NCBI GenBank assembly: GCA_024529925.1
Contig: JAFEUB010001102.1
Location: forward strand, 1,026,001-1,090,000
DNA length: 64,000 nucleotides
Reading direction: 5' to 3'
Origin: Ophthalmolycus amberensis
Taxonomy: Eukaryota > Chordata > Actinopteri > Perciformes > Zoarcidae
In this document: in pieces, positions 12,512 to 23,100 of the stretch
Position numbering within the stretch: position 1 is the stretch's first letter
Layout: every line of letters starts with the position of its first letter
The notes under the pieces: model-generated
Told to the model about the DNA's origin: nothing
The model's database searches: none
What the model saw: only the letters and a program-made list of their open reading frames with translations
Program-made: the position numbers and the translations under genes

Positions 12512-13473
12512 TGCTGAGAGACAACTCTCTGATGACATGTCAGACCAGTGTGTCCAGTTAGAATGCCTGGAAAAACAAAACAGGAAGCTGGCTAGCTAGA
12601 AGGAATGCAAACAGCAGAGAGCAAATGTCACAGTTTTCTTCCACACGATATAGCCTAAGCACCAAAGCAGTCAGTCGGTAGTTGCCTGAAATTCCCTGCC
12701 ATCCAAAGCTTGCACTTGTACTACAATAATGCAGAAGTCAGTCTCAGTCCATTTTAAACCTTTTATTTCCATCTCATTGGAACTGTTTCTCTGTCGCTTA
12801 CATAACCCTTCTAATGCCGGCCCTAACCGTTCTCTGCTTGTTGTGTTGACACTGAAACTGTTCTCCTTTCTTCTTCTTTTTCCTGCTTTCTTGCCTGCGT
12901 ACTAGGATTGCTGACAAGGCTTTCTACAAACAGCCTAACTCTGATGTTATAGGCTTTGTGTAGGTTTAGAATTCTTATGCTTTTTAATGTTGGATGTCCT
13001 ACCCCAGGAATTAGTTGATTTTCACCTGATGCATGCCCACACACTAAAACTACCCGTTTGCTTTATTGATTTTATATACATGTGATTGTTACATAGGCTA
13101 TAGGTAATAATAATAATTACGTCTCCAACAAAGGGAATGATTGGTGTAAAGAAATGCATGAAGTTGTTGAGCATGGTGCTGTTCATGTGACTGGACTTTG
13201 TGGCAGAGCACCATGTTTGGCTCTGATGGTTTTGCTGGAATCTGTTGTGAAATCCCTCTATTATTCCAGCTCATTCATGTCTCCCCCCCCACCACCTGTA
13301 GAGCGTCAGAGGAGGATATCCTGGCAGAGGGCAACGGCGACAGTCCAGGATCGGAATGGGAGAGAGTAGCCCGTCTCTGTGACTTTAATCCGAAAACCAA
13401 CAAACAGGCAAAGGATGTTTCTCGTATGCGTTCTGTCCTCATTTCTCTCAAACAGACACCTCTAGTCCGCTAG
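10560..13473 (+). CDS. cltb: Clathrin light chain (B-like), complete, six coding exons
   Basis: Coding exons are 10560-10728, 11346-11392, 11615-11732, 11943-12054, 12906-12959 and 13302-13473, giving 672 bases and 223 aa. The protein binds the clathrin heavy chain hub and regulates coat assembly on endocytic and Golgi vesicles. Near the N terminus EEDPAAAFLAQTESEIAGIE is the conserved light-chain block that regulates assembly. The centre is the helical heavy-chain binding region (PESLRKWREEQ and following), and the C terminus is VSRMRSVLISLKQTPLVR. Exon 5 encodes 18 residues (IADKAFYKQPNSDVIGFV) and is exactly 54 bases, so skipping keeps frame. This matches the neuronal cassette, and a single 18-residue insert fits CLTB better than CLTA. 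Intron 1 uses a GC donor (CG|GCAAGT). Start ATG 10560 is the first in frame with the family. Clta remains the alternative. Confidence 0.93.
10729..10734 (+). promoter_or_regulatory. cltb: Non-canonical GC splice donor of cltb intron 1
   Basis: Exon 1 must end in phase 1 after a G so that G+AC makes Asp at the start of exon 2. The bases at that point are GCAAGT. The nearby GT at 10733 would shift the frame. The rest of the donor matches the strong consensus typical of GC-AG introns. Confidence 0.8.
12463..12507. repeat. (GT)n microsatellite in cltb intron 4
   Basis: About 22 GT units lie some 400 bases upstream of the cassette exon at 12906. GT repeats in introns can affect nearby exon inclusion, but nothing here shows that directly. 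Confidence 0.95.
12906..12959 (+). CDS. cltb: Cassette (neuronal-type) exon of the clathrin light chain
   Basis: Acceptor CTAG|GATTGCTG and donor GT|GTAGGT bound 54 bases. Inclusion gives VNNR-IADKAFYKQ...GFV-ASEED, and skipping gives NNR-ASEED with frame kept. If the donor is not used, an in-frame TAG follows within one codon. In mammals this insert is used mostly in neurons. Confidence 0.8.
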
Positions 13474-14319
13474 AGGGACAATGTTGTTCGAGAAACATTG
13501 CCTTTTGAGCTTTAACCTCACAATGCATCAGAAGAGTTTGTATGCCCTTTTCCATAAATTCCCTGGTATGTTTATAATCTTTGAAAACTTCCCGCCTTTC
13601 TTGATGCCTAATATATATATTGAAATAATATACTTAATCCCACTCTCTTGTGAGAAGATGAAGGACTGCTCTATTGTTACGACATCCTTTGGCTGGTCAG
13701 TTTTATCACTGCTATATTTAAGAAGATATTGTTACTGTAAGTTCAACATTTTCCTTCCCTTTTATCTCATAAATTGTCATTAGGTCAGTTTTCTTGCATG
13801 CCTCTGCCAATATTTTGGATGCACATTTTATAGTTGTTTTATAAATTAGCATTTGGTCGATGTCAAACACTTAAGCACGACTCTGCTTATTAGATTGTAA
13901 CCACTTATGCCTCATCAATGTAGAATCATCAACACAGTCTTTGTTCACATTTGTTGTATTGTATCCCTATTTACCATATTTAACATTGCGAGCATATTTT
14001 TTCTCTTTTAAATGCATAAGCTTGTAGCCTTTTTAGACGTCGCTCTTACTCCAGTTTGAGATGGATTTCTTCTTCAATTAGACAAGATCTCAGCAAAAAA
14101 ACTAAATGAGCAACCAAACATCTGAATTTTTAGAGTTAACACGATTAATATTTGTGCAATTTCTCATTTCACTGAATTTCTCAGCAGAAGTTTTATGCAC
14201 CCTTTCTCTGTTAAACCAATATGTTTTAGTTTTTTTTTTTTTTACAGTAATCACTAAGGTGTCAATTTCAACAGTAATGCCTGCACATTGTTTCACATGT
14301 TGCCTATTTGGACATTATG

Positions 14320-14325
14320 AATAAA
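14320..14325 (+). terminator. cltb: Polyadenylation signal for cltb
   Basis: AATAAA is about 850 bases after the cltb stop codon, and no earlier canonical signal is obvious. The 3' untranslated region would be 13474 to about 14345, AT-rich and without other coding content. Confidence 0.6.
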
Positions 14326-14888
14326 GAAACAAGTGAATGTTAAAAGGGAACTGGAAAATAAAAACAGTAGAGTATGATCACCGAAATGAATGTGTCCTTA
14401 CGTGTTTCCTAGCTAACATTGATCCCTTCAATCCCAGTTTGTGTGTGAGGAGATCAAATATTGTGTGGCCCGGTGCAAACATCCATCCGTAGGTACATCG
14501 CTGAAGGCCATGCTCCTGTGAAATTGGCATTTGAGCCATTTACCCTCAATTTTAAGCAAGTTGAGCAAGCTCAAGTTAAACACACGAGAAGCAAGAACAA
14601 GTTTCCAGCTGCGCAGTGAGACATTGATCTCAAATACACACAGGACACCAGCTTCAGATTACATTTTTTAAATCAGCCAGGTGTCATGTTCATCATTTCA
14701 GTAACAATACCTGGGAACATTTGAAATCAAAACCTTCCAGAAAAGCAAGAAGCATATCATTTATATGTGTCAGCATCTCACTCAAATGCTGTCGTTGCAC
14801 AATTAAAGTCAAATTGAGTCTGGTCATGAGTTGGATCTGGTCTGGTGAGTTGGATGGGTGGGTGCAGAGGTGTGTGATCGCTCCGTCT

Positions 14889-16113
14889 TCATTGCTTGGT
14901 TTTCACGGCGGTAAAGACACCGACAATAATGGCAAATACAGTGAAGCCTTGAGCAAAGATACGTCCCCTCATCAACATCTGGGACTGTCTGGTTTTCCCT
15001 TGATTGAAGGCACGGAGACCATAAATCAGCGCTCCTGCTGTTCCCAAACAACCTGTAGAATACAAAGCAGAACACAGCTTACAGACAGGATGTAGGAGAA
15101 CGATGCCCCGGTACTGGACAGGTCGACTGTGACCGAGACCAAGGTAATCTGATGTCACAAACAATAACACCCTAGTGAGCACATCCACACACTTGAATGC
15201 AGTAAATAAATGAAGGATACCACTTAGACAGTGTTGCATTAATAGAGGTCAAGGCCCAACATTAAAGAGATAAGTTCACCAAAATCAGAGGGGGGGAGTG
15301 TTTACGCCCTTATCCTAGTAGTGTATCTGGTAATGCATAGCTTTGTGAGTTTCTGATGGTATTTTAGATATCCACCACACACAATACGACAGAGATAAAT
15401 GTACCGTTTAGTTTTGAGAAACTCAAAGAATAGAAATTAAACACAATTGAGAAACTTAAGTAATATATTTATCCACAGATTTCACTGTCAGCAGTTTTGA
15501 AACCATTTAGAAATATTGTAGTCCCGAACTTTACATCGACAGAGCATTATTTATTTATTTTTGGGTTATTTTGCCTGAACCTTGAAATCATTTATACCAA
15601 GGACAACGCGGCTCTTCCGGTTTTTCACATTAAGAGTCAAACCACGCAGAAACTATATTAACACATCTTCCTTCATCTTAAAATGTAAGCACGTCATCCA
15701 CGAGCGATGATGACAACACGTTGTTTTGGTAGTGACAAACATGTAGTAAGGTAGCTAGCTAATGTATTTAAGCAGTTGAGTGTGGTGGAGATTTAAATGC
15801 TGACGTTAATCACAGAGCATATATTTGACCAGACTTTAGAGTAAAAGACTAGATGTAACGAACCCTACTGCCTCTGTGAGGTACTTGTGTAACTTCTTTC
15901 AGCAGCGTTCACGCTGCCCCGCTTCTATAACTCACCTATTGGGACGAATGGGTTCTCCTTTGTTTTTCTAAGAAACTTCTCTTTAAAGGTCTCATCTTTG
16001 GCTCTCGGCAAATGGTTGAAGCCTTCAATGAGCGGGGGCTGAGAGAAGTCAAATGGCACAAACGCTGGTGGCGACGATTTAGGTGTTTGCTCGGAAACTG
16101 ATGTCCCCGCCAT
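14889..16113 (-). CDS. higd2a: HIG1 domain family member 2A, complete, two coding exons
   Basis: Exon 1 is 16113-15936 and exon 2 is 15052-14889, joined in phase 1, giving 113 aa (human is 106). It is a small inner mitochondrial membrane protein involved in assembling respiratory complexes and supercomplexes. Exon 1 carries the conserved PPLIEGFNHL block and FKEKFLRKTKENPFVPIG. Exon 2 carries the first hydrophobic segment (CLGTAGALIYGLRAF), the QSQMLMRGRIFAQGF loop and the second hydrophobic segment (TVFAIIVGVFTAV), so the HIG_1_N domain is complete. The start ATG at 16113 is the first in frame and has a good context (GACATGGCG). It converges with cltb, and HIGD2A and CLTB are also close neighbours in human. 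Confidence 0.95.
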
Positions 16114-17484
16114 GTCAACTTGAGAATGCACGAGCTTCTGATGAGGTCACGTCGTGGGCGTTTCCAAATGTGAGACAGGAAGTGACTGCTGGGAAAGAGA
16201 ACCAATGGGATTCATGGATGAACTGGGAACTCCACTTCCGGTTGCACTTTGACCTCAGACTTCACAGTAAAAGTCCTGAAAATTTCCAACGCCAGATATG
16301 AAAGTAATGAGTATCGATGTGAACCTCCTGACACACAACACAAACGAAGTTCTCTATACATAAACAATACGGTGCAATATTAACGGAAGAGCATAGGGAC
16401 ATAACTGTAAAAACTTAAAAAGCAATAGACAGGATTACTTTGTGTCGAGTATGAGAACTGCATTAATTAAGAAAATAACGATCGAATCTCTGGCCAGTTA
16501 GCATTTCTTTGATAGTGGCTCCAGTGAAAGAGGTTGTAACCTTTTGAACTGGGCCCTATATGCCCAGATAAGCATTGTGCAGCTATACAATGTAAGATAT
16601 ATGACGCAAGAAATTACACAATATAAACAACTGTAACCTATGATATCCTATCACGTTTTGTACGATCGTGTTTCCATAGTCAAGGAGATCATGTCTGTTT
16701 TATTTATAGTATGTTATCCTAGCTTTACATTTCATATTATAGTTAGTGTATTCTAATATATTCATTATATTGTGTATTTCATATACATCTCTAGTGTTAT
16801 ATATATTTACTGTTCCTGTGTAATGCCTGGATAATATGCAGTTGTAACAATCATTTCCTAATATGGGATTAATAATGTACATCTATCCCTCTGTTTAATA
16901 CTGATAGTATTGTAATAGTATTACAGGTCAAATGTTTGCCAATCTCAACAAAGCTCCCACTCTTACCACTAAGTGGCAGTCTTCGGTAAAGTCCAGTGTT
17001 CCAAACATTGAATCTCAAGTACCCCAAGTAAGAAGTAGTGTTGTATTTTGAGGTTTAAAAAAAAGTGTAGTTTTAAGTATTCTCCAACAGCTTCATATAC
17101 TGTATGTATTGAATGCCCCTGCTGGCTTCCCCACGTGGTCCAAAGTCAGATTCCAGCAAATGTATCCTGTTGAAGTATCATCTGGCGTGACAGTGAAGCA
17201 CTTCCAGCGAGCTCAAATATCAGCTAAAAAGAACAAATGACACATGCATACCTCAATGAAAAAAATAAAAAAATATATAAATCAGATTGTTCTATAAAAC
17301 CAATTTACAACCATAAAAGCAGGTCTCAAGACGGCACATGGACTCCAGCTGTGAAGGACCGTAAGGAAAGAGATGCTGCCCAAAAAAACAGCATAACTCA
17401 TGAGATGAAACATGTACCAAGTGTTGATGTCAGAACATGAAAGAATAGTAGAGAAGTAGTAAAGAATGCTTCATAAAACGGCAC
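16114..17484. other. Intergenic, AT-rich, no gene seen
   Basis: This lies between the higd2a start and the predicted 3' end of ankhd1. It should contain the higd2a promoter in its first few hundred bases. I looked for a 4E-BP gene, because human ANKHD1 can read through into EIF4EBP3, and saw no YxxxxL-phi motif exon here. Confidence 0.5.
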
Positions 17485-17503
17485 ACAAATACTTTTCAAT
17501 CTT

Positions 17504-17509
17504 TTTATT
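17504..17509 (-). terminator. ankhd1: Polyadenylation signal for ankhd1
   Basis: AATAAA on the minus strand (TTTATT on plus), about 560 bases after the ankhd1 stop codon. Cleavage would fall near 17485, giving a 3' untranslated region of about 580 bases. Confidence 0.55.
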
Positions 17510-18066
17510 GAATATTAAGGTAAATATTTCACATTAATACAGGCTACATAAAGTAGAGCCACTATACGACATGAAATTTACTCTCATTTTAACCCTTTTT
17601 AGTATGTAAACAATTATACATGTATTTACCACTCTAAAAGGTTCTGATTTCTCTTTCTCTTTAGGTAATCATCATCTAGTTCTGGGCCAAGTTTAAATAG
17701 CTACTTCATGTTGAGCCCCCTGCAGCCCAAGAACGGTGTATGTGGGTTTAAGTCAAAATCGCTAAACTACGCAGAGAATGGATCCTGTTGAACAGGTGAT
17801 CGCGCTTGTTTGTTTGCATCATCGGGACACTGCTAACAGCTCTCGCCCAATTTTCTCTTTATTCGTTTGAGATAGGCACATCAAAGAATGGCGTCAAGAG
17901 ATCTTCCAATTCTTCAACTTCTGCTCTGCACTCTCAGGTCTCTACTACAGTTAACATGTTGTACGTTTTTCTTTTTTCGGTGTCTTATTCGGTCATATTC
18001 GTCAGTTGGTAATTAATGTACGCGCTGTGGGTCATGCTGTGTGCGTTTGATTGCTGTGGACGCTGT

Positions 18067-20186
18067 CTAGTTGACGTGGTTCAGGTGCACATTGCCCACA
18101 TGAGGTGCCCAGGTACCAGGCCACACCTGAGGGGAGAGAGGATCAATAAGGGGTTATGTTAGAACCACTGTAGTCAAATGTTACAGAGGACTAATGGCAG
18201 AAACACAAGCCTGACAGTTCAACTCTAAGCATATGATTAGACAGCATGGGTAGAATAAAAAAAAGGACATTACCTGCTGTTGCGGGTCAGAGTTATCTGC
18301 GTTGTTTGGGACCACTTTGATAATGGGGCTCCATGCGGGGTCACCAGCGTGCAAACCATTGTACATCGGTCCCCCCGGCCCCTCTGCCATGGGAGGATGT
18401 GGGGGCAGCATGGTTCCTCCATACATCGACATAGGCATCCCCTGAACAAACATGTTATTGGTAAAAGGTGTGCCCCATAGGAGAAACAGGGGTTGAATCA
18501 TCTACAGAGCTATGGCTCTGCGTTACCTTTGGGAAGTCCATGTAACTGTTGGGCAAATGCTGAGGCTGGTGGTAGTTGTTAGCAGGGTTTGCAATGCCTG
18601 TGTCATCCTGCTCCATGGGCTGGTGCTGAGAGAAGGCAGACTGCTCTGCCTGCAGCTGAGGGTGCATCATGTGGCTGCTCATCAGGGGCTGGGACCAACC
18701 GGACATGGCCTCTGTATCAAAGCACACAGAGGGTTGGCATTATTAGTGGGCATCAGTTACTGCTGCACAGTGACAATTTTTCCCTTTTTCTCTTAATTGT
18801 AACAAAGAAAAAGAAAATACCAGAACAAAATTTGCCTTTGCTCTTACCCGAAGCACTGCCAACCCCGAATGACCAAATGCCTCCCTGTCCAACAGATGCC
18901 GTGTAGCTGGTGGTGAGGAGAGGTGGGTTGACAGAACCAGTCTGCCTGATCCTGGCTAGCCGCTCTGTGCCGATGGGAGGGGGAACCTTCCGGTCCTGCT
19001 GTGAGGAGCTGCCTTGCTTAGGCTGGGGAGGTGGGGGACCAGCTGAGGTGGAAAGGTTGGAGGAGGACACTGTAGATGGAGGCGCGACAGGAGATTCACC
19101 TGGTGTAGAAGAGACCGTACAGGAAGAAATAGTTAGAGGCTGATCAAATTTACACATTTGAAAGTACTAAATATAAAATTCATGAATTTAAAAAGGGTTA
19201 CAGAAGAAACAAGTCAATATCAAAAGAACAGTTAGAAAACCCATTTTTTAAAAGTCTGAATAGATAACAAAGGGTGAAAAGTAAAAAAAAAAAAAAAAAA
19301 TCAGAATTAAAAAAAATGAGCCTAGTACCTGATGTGGATGCACTCCATGGGTGAGGGGAAAAGTGCTGTCTGCTGAATGAGGGCGCGCCGACTCCTGCAT
19401 GACCGTGCAGATACACAGGGCTGCCAGAGATACTGGTGGCATAGCTGGTCAATGCTGTAGGTGCAGACAATTAAACAGACCGCTCATTATTGAGCACATG
19501 AGGAAGCAAACTCCACCTCAAAACTTCACCTTTTGGTCTTTTGTTTTCTCACTTGTAAATGATTTCCATACATTTAGTTGCACATATATACATATATATA
19601 TATACATATATATACACATATATACATATATATACATATATACATATACACACATACATATACATACATATACATACATATACATACATACATATACATA
19701 CATATACATACATACATATACATACATATACATACATACATATACATACATATACATACATATACATACACATACATACACATATATATACATATATATA
19801 CATACACATATATACACATATATACACATATACACATACACTGGTATTACCTCCCCTCATTTTTGATTCGGTTATTTTAGTTACATTCCTCTTAACGACC
19901 GATTATTAATCTCAAAAGGATTTCATTATTGTATTTAAACCAGTTAAACAAACATCTACACAATAGTCATGTATAAAGCCAAATAAAAAGTCATACCGAT
20001 GGGGCTGTTGACCATCCTCTGTGAGGCAGAGCGGTAGCCAGGGGCTTTGGAGCTGTCTGGAGGAGGCGGGGGCATCATGTTCTCCATCTGGCCCATGTTC
20101 ATGTAGGCTGGTGGGGCCGAGTACGACTGCTCTGGAGGTGATCGAGCTGGCAGATGGCACGCACCCCACACCTGATTGTTTCCAAC
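18067..20186 (-). CDS. ankhd1: ankhd1 exons 34-39: C-terminal tail
   Basis: Exons: 20186-19997, 19454-19329, 19099-18848, 18711-18527, 18441-18274 and 18126-18067 (stop TAG). They encode [55 protein letters not shown] and PMSMYGGT, all family-conserved short motifs in disordered sequence, ending with the conserved WPGTWAPH. Confidence 0.93.
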
Positions 20187-23100
20187 CTGCAAAGCGGGCA
20201 CAATTCACAAAGTTATAATTACTGGGTATGGTAGTACTGAAGTAATGTTACAGCAAGAAAATGAGCCACGAAAAGGTTGTTCAGCTATTTAGACTCCTTT
20301 TGTATCATGAAGTCATTACAGCGAAAAGTAAAACAAGACGTCAGGCTAATGCGTTTACTATAACTGTTACTTCATCTCACCTGGCTATTGTTATCAAACA
20401 TACTGCTGAAGTTGAAGAGGCCTGCAGGACCGAAGTTGGGGGGTATCTGCTGAGGCTTGCCTGTATTGGCCACGTGCTGCATCTGGGAACCGTTCATCAT
20501 CCCCAGGTTTGCAGAGACCTGAAGGGAGCCTTGAGCATGGCCTTGGTTCTGGGCTTGTGGAGGCAAATTTGTCGGCTGGGACGTCTGGTTTTGGGTCTGT
20601 TTCAGGGGTTCTTGCTGAGCATTGAAGGGCACGAACACAGATTGTTGTTGCTGCTGCTGCTGTTGCGTTTGCTGCTGCTGCTCAGGAAGGGAATAGTAAG
20701 GCCCTGTTGGCTGCATACGATGGGAGACTCTGGGTGCAGGGGCTGAGAAGTGGGGTACAGTGTTGTTGGGGTGTGCAACATTGTGTGAGAGGACAGGAGG
20801 AGGTGCTGAGGGGTGGTGGGAGCTGGCCTGTGGGTTGAGGAGGGGTGGTGGGGCCTCTGTAGATGATGCAGAGGAGGGGGGAGGAGGTAACTGCTGTCGG
20901 GGCTCTGGCTTGGGAGGTAAAGCCATGGCGGGAGCAGTGAAACCCACAGAGTTGATGCTCTCACTGACGGAGACAGACTGGTTCTCTACAGATAGAGAGG
21001 GCTTGTCTTTTCCAGGAGGGGCAACGGCACTGGGCTCCGTTTTAGTTGGCTGGAGGTGGGACTGCGAGATAGGTCCGACGAGCTGCTGAGGAGCATTAGC
21101 GGTATTTGTAGTAGAACTGTGATGTGCAGGAGAACCTGTGCCTCGTACTGCATTGCTGCCACTAGTAGAAGCGGCAGCAACACACACAGGGATGACACCA
21201 GCAGACTTGTGGTCATGGATAAAGAGCTGTTTTCTGACAGAGGAAGGAGTGGGGACGCTCGGCTGGGGGTTGTATGGAGTAGGATTTGGGGTATGAGGCG
21301 AGGCTGCAGCTGTAGACGTGTTAGGAGCACTGGTGGTGGAGGTGTTGGTGGCAGTGACCAAGGCTCCTGAGCTGGCTGTGTTGCTGTGCTCACTGTGGTT
21401 CGAGTTGAGTCTGGCCTGGCCTCCAGTGCTGTTGGTTCCTCCATTGTGCTTGGGGGAGCTGTTAGCACTGCCGGGACTCACCGGACGCACAGGAAAGGGG
21501 CCCCAGGTGCTGGGGGCGGGAGAGAAGGTGCCACCAAACTGAGCCATGGGTAGACGAGGGTGTCTGATCTGGTGCATGGTCTGAGCAGCCAGTAAAGCCA
21601 GCTGAGGGTGGGCATACGCCAAGGGCAGAGACACAGGGAAGGGCTGTCTGACATTTGACGACAGCCCCTTCCCAAGCTTTCCCCCGGCCTGAGAGGAGGG
21701 TGAAGACAAGGATGAAGAGGGCTGGAACGAGACGCCTGTGGAGGTGACCAATGAACTCAGGGCCTTTGGCCCAGTGGCTGAACCGCTGGTGGCCCCAGTG
21801 GTACTGGAGAAGGAAGCCGAGGTCGTTTTAGAGCCTGGGGCTCTGATGTGATTCCTTGGGATCAGATCTTCAAGCTCTTTGGCCGGGTCTTGGATAAGAG
21901 CATTGATCAGCTGGACTGCATACCTTGTGGACTCCGTCCCTCCTCTGCAACAAAGAACAATTCTTTCAGACTGTGTTTTTGTGCTAAAAAGCATAACAAA
22001 TCACAAGTGATGACATTATTTAGCCTGATAAAGTTTTGCGACAGACCAGAGCACAACCCAAAAAGGTTTTAGTCACAAAGTGGCTTTTCAGGTCCTCAGT
22101 TTTGGGTAGGTGTCACTGCACAGTTACTTGATTGGTGCCTAAAGTCCGTGGTCTACTATCGCTTCTGCCTCGTTCAGTCAGCCTTCTTATCTTGACTCTA
22201 GTTTCTTCGTGCAAGGGAAACGTACTAACAATAGCAAATGTGCAGGTTTACTGTTTTCACCATAACAATGGTGGACCAAGATGCAGGCACAACATCCACC
22301 AACGGCTACGCTTTAATTCAACTCAAGTTTCTGCTCTGCATGTGGAACTGAGTCTATGTTTCTCTACACTGTTGTTGAGACAGAGACTTCTTTGCGTGTT
22401 AAAAATTTGCTTTAGACAAATTTATATTATTGTCATCCAGGTTCAGCAGTTCTAGTGTCTATGGAACTGATGAGGGGGACGTTTTTGTAATCACATTTAA
22501 TGCCGAAAAGATTAAAGATGATGAGATATAAATAGGATAGAACACTAAACTTCCCTGAATTCTACAAATCCCGTGTTGGACTGTTGCACTGTCGGACTAG
22601 CCCAGTGGGAATGAATGACATCATCCAAGAGGGGCTTACATGCTTAATGCAGTTCACCAACTGTTCTACTCCAGCTGCAGTGCCGCGTACAGTCCACCAG
22701 AGGGCATCACATTTACCTTATGGTGATCATCCTCTCCCCGTTCTTGTCCTTCTGTTTGTCTACGTCAATGTGTGCTCCCGTCACGTCCTGGATTGCTGTG
22801 ATGTTGCATCCTCCTCGGCCCATGATCCGAGACACAACAGAGGCCGGCACAGACAGCTTCTTTGATCTTCAAAAGAAGCAGTGAAATTTCGTTATCTGTG
22901 TGTCTATACTGGCAGATGTCTACATTACTTATGGCAATTTACGTCACAAATGTTCTTCAAAGCAAATATGTTCCGTGGTGAATCTTACCAACCAGTTTTT
23001 TCCTTTTAGATCGGTGCACATTAATTAAAAAGTGGCCATGTCAATTTAAAGCCATGTGAAAGGTTGCAATGCAAACAGATAAAAAAAAAAAAAAAACTGA

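Noticed and set aside
13481..13783. 100-codon open frame after the cltb stop
   Set aside because: It lies in the AT-rich 3' untranslated region, has no domain and matches no family I know.
16114..18066. An eif4ebp3 exon downstream of ankhd1, as in the human read-through transcript
   Set aside because: I saw no 4E-binding motif or resembling exon here. The gene may lie elsewhere in this species.
19399..19909. Several overlapping 90-155 codon open frames on both strands
   Set aside because: They are translations of an AT/AC microsatellite that lacks stops in all frames. No start context, domain or codon bias.
20760..21542. Plus-strand open frames of 74-109 codons within the long ankhd1 exon
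   Set aside because: They are antisense shadows of ankhd1 exon 33, which has clear family sequence on the minus strand.
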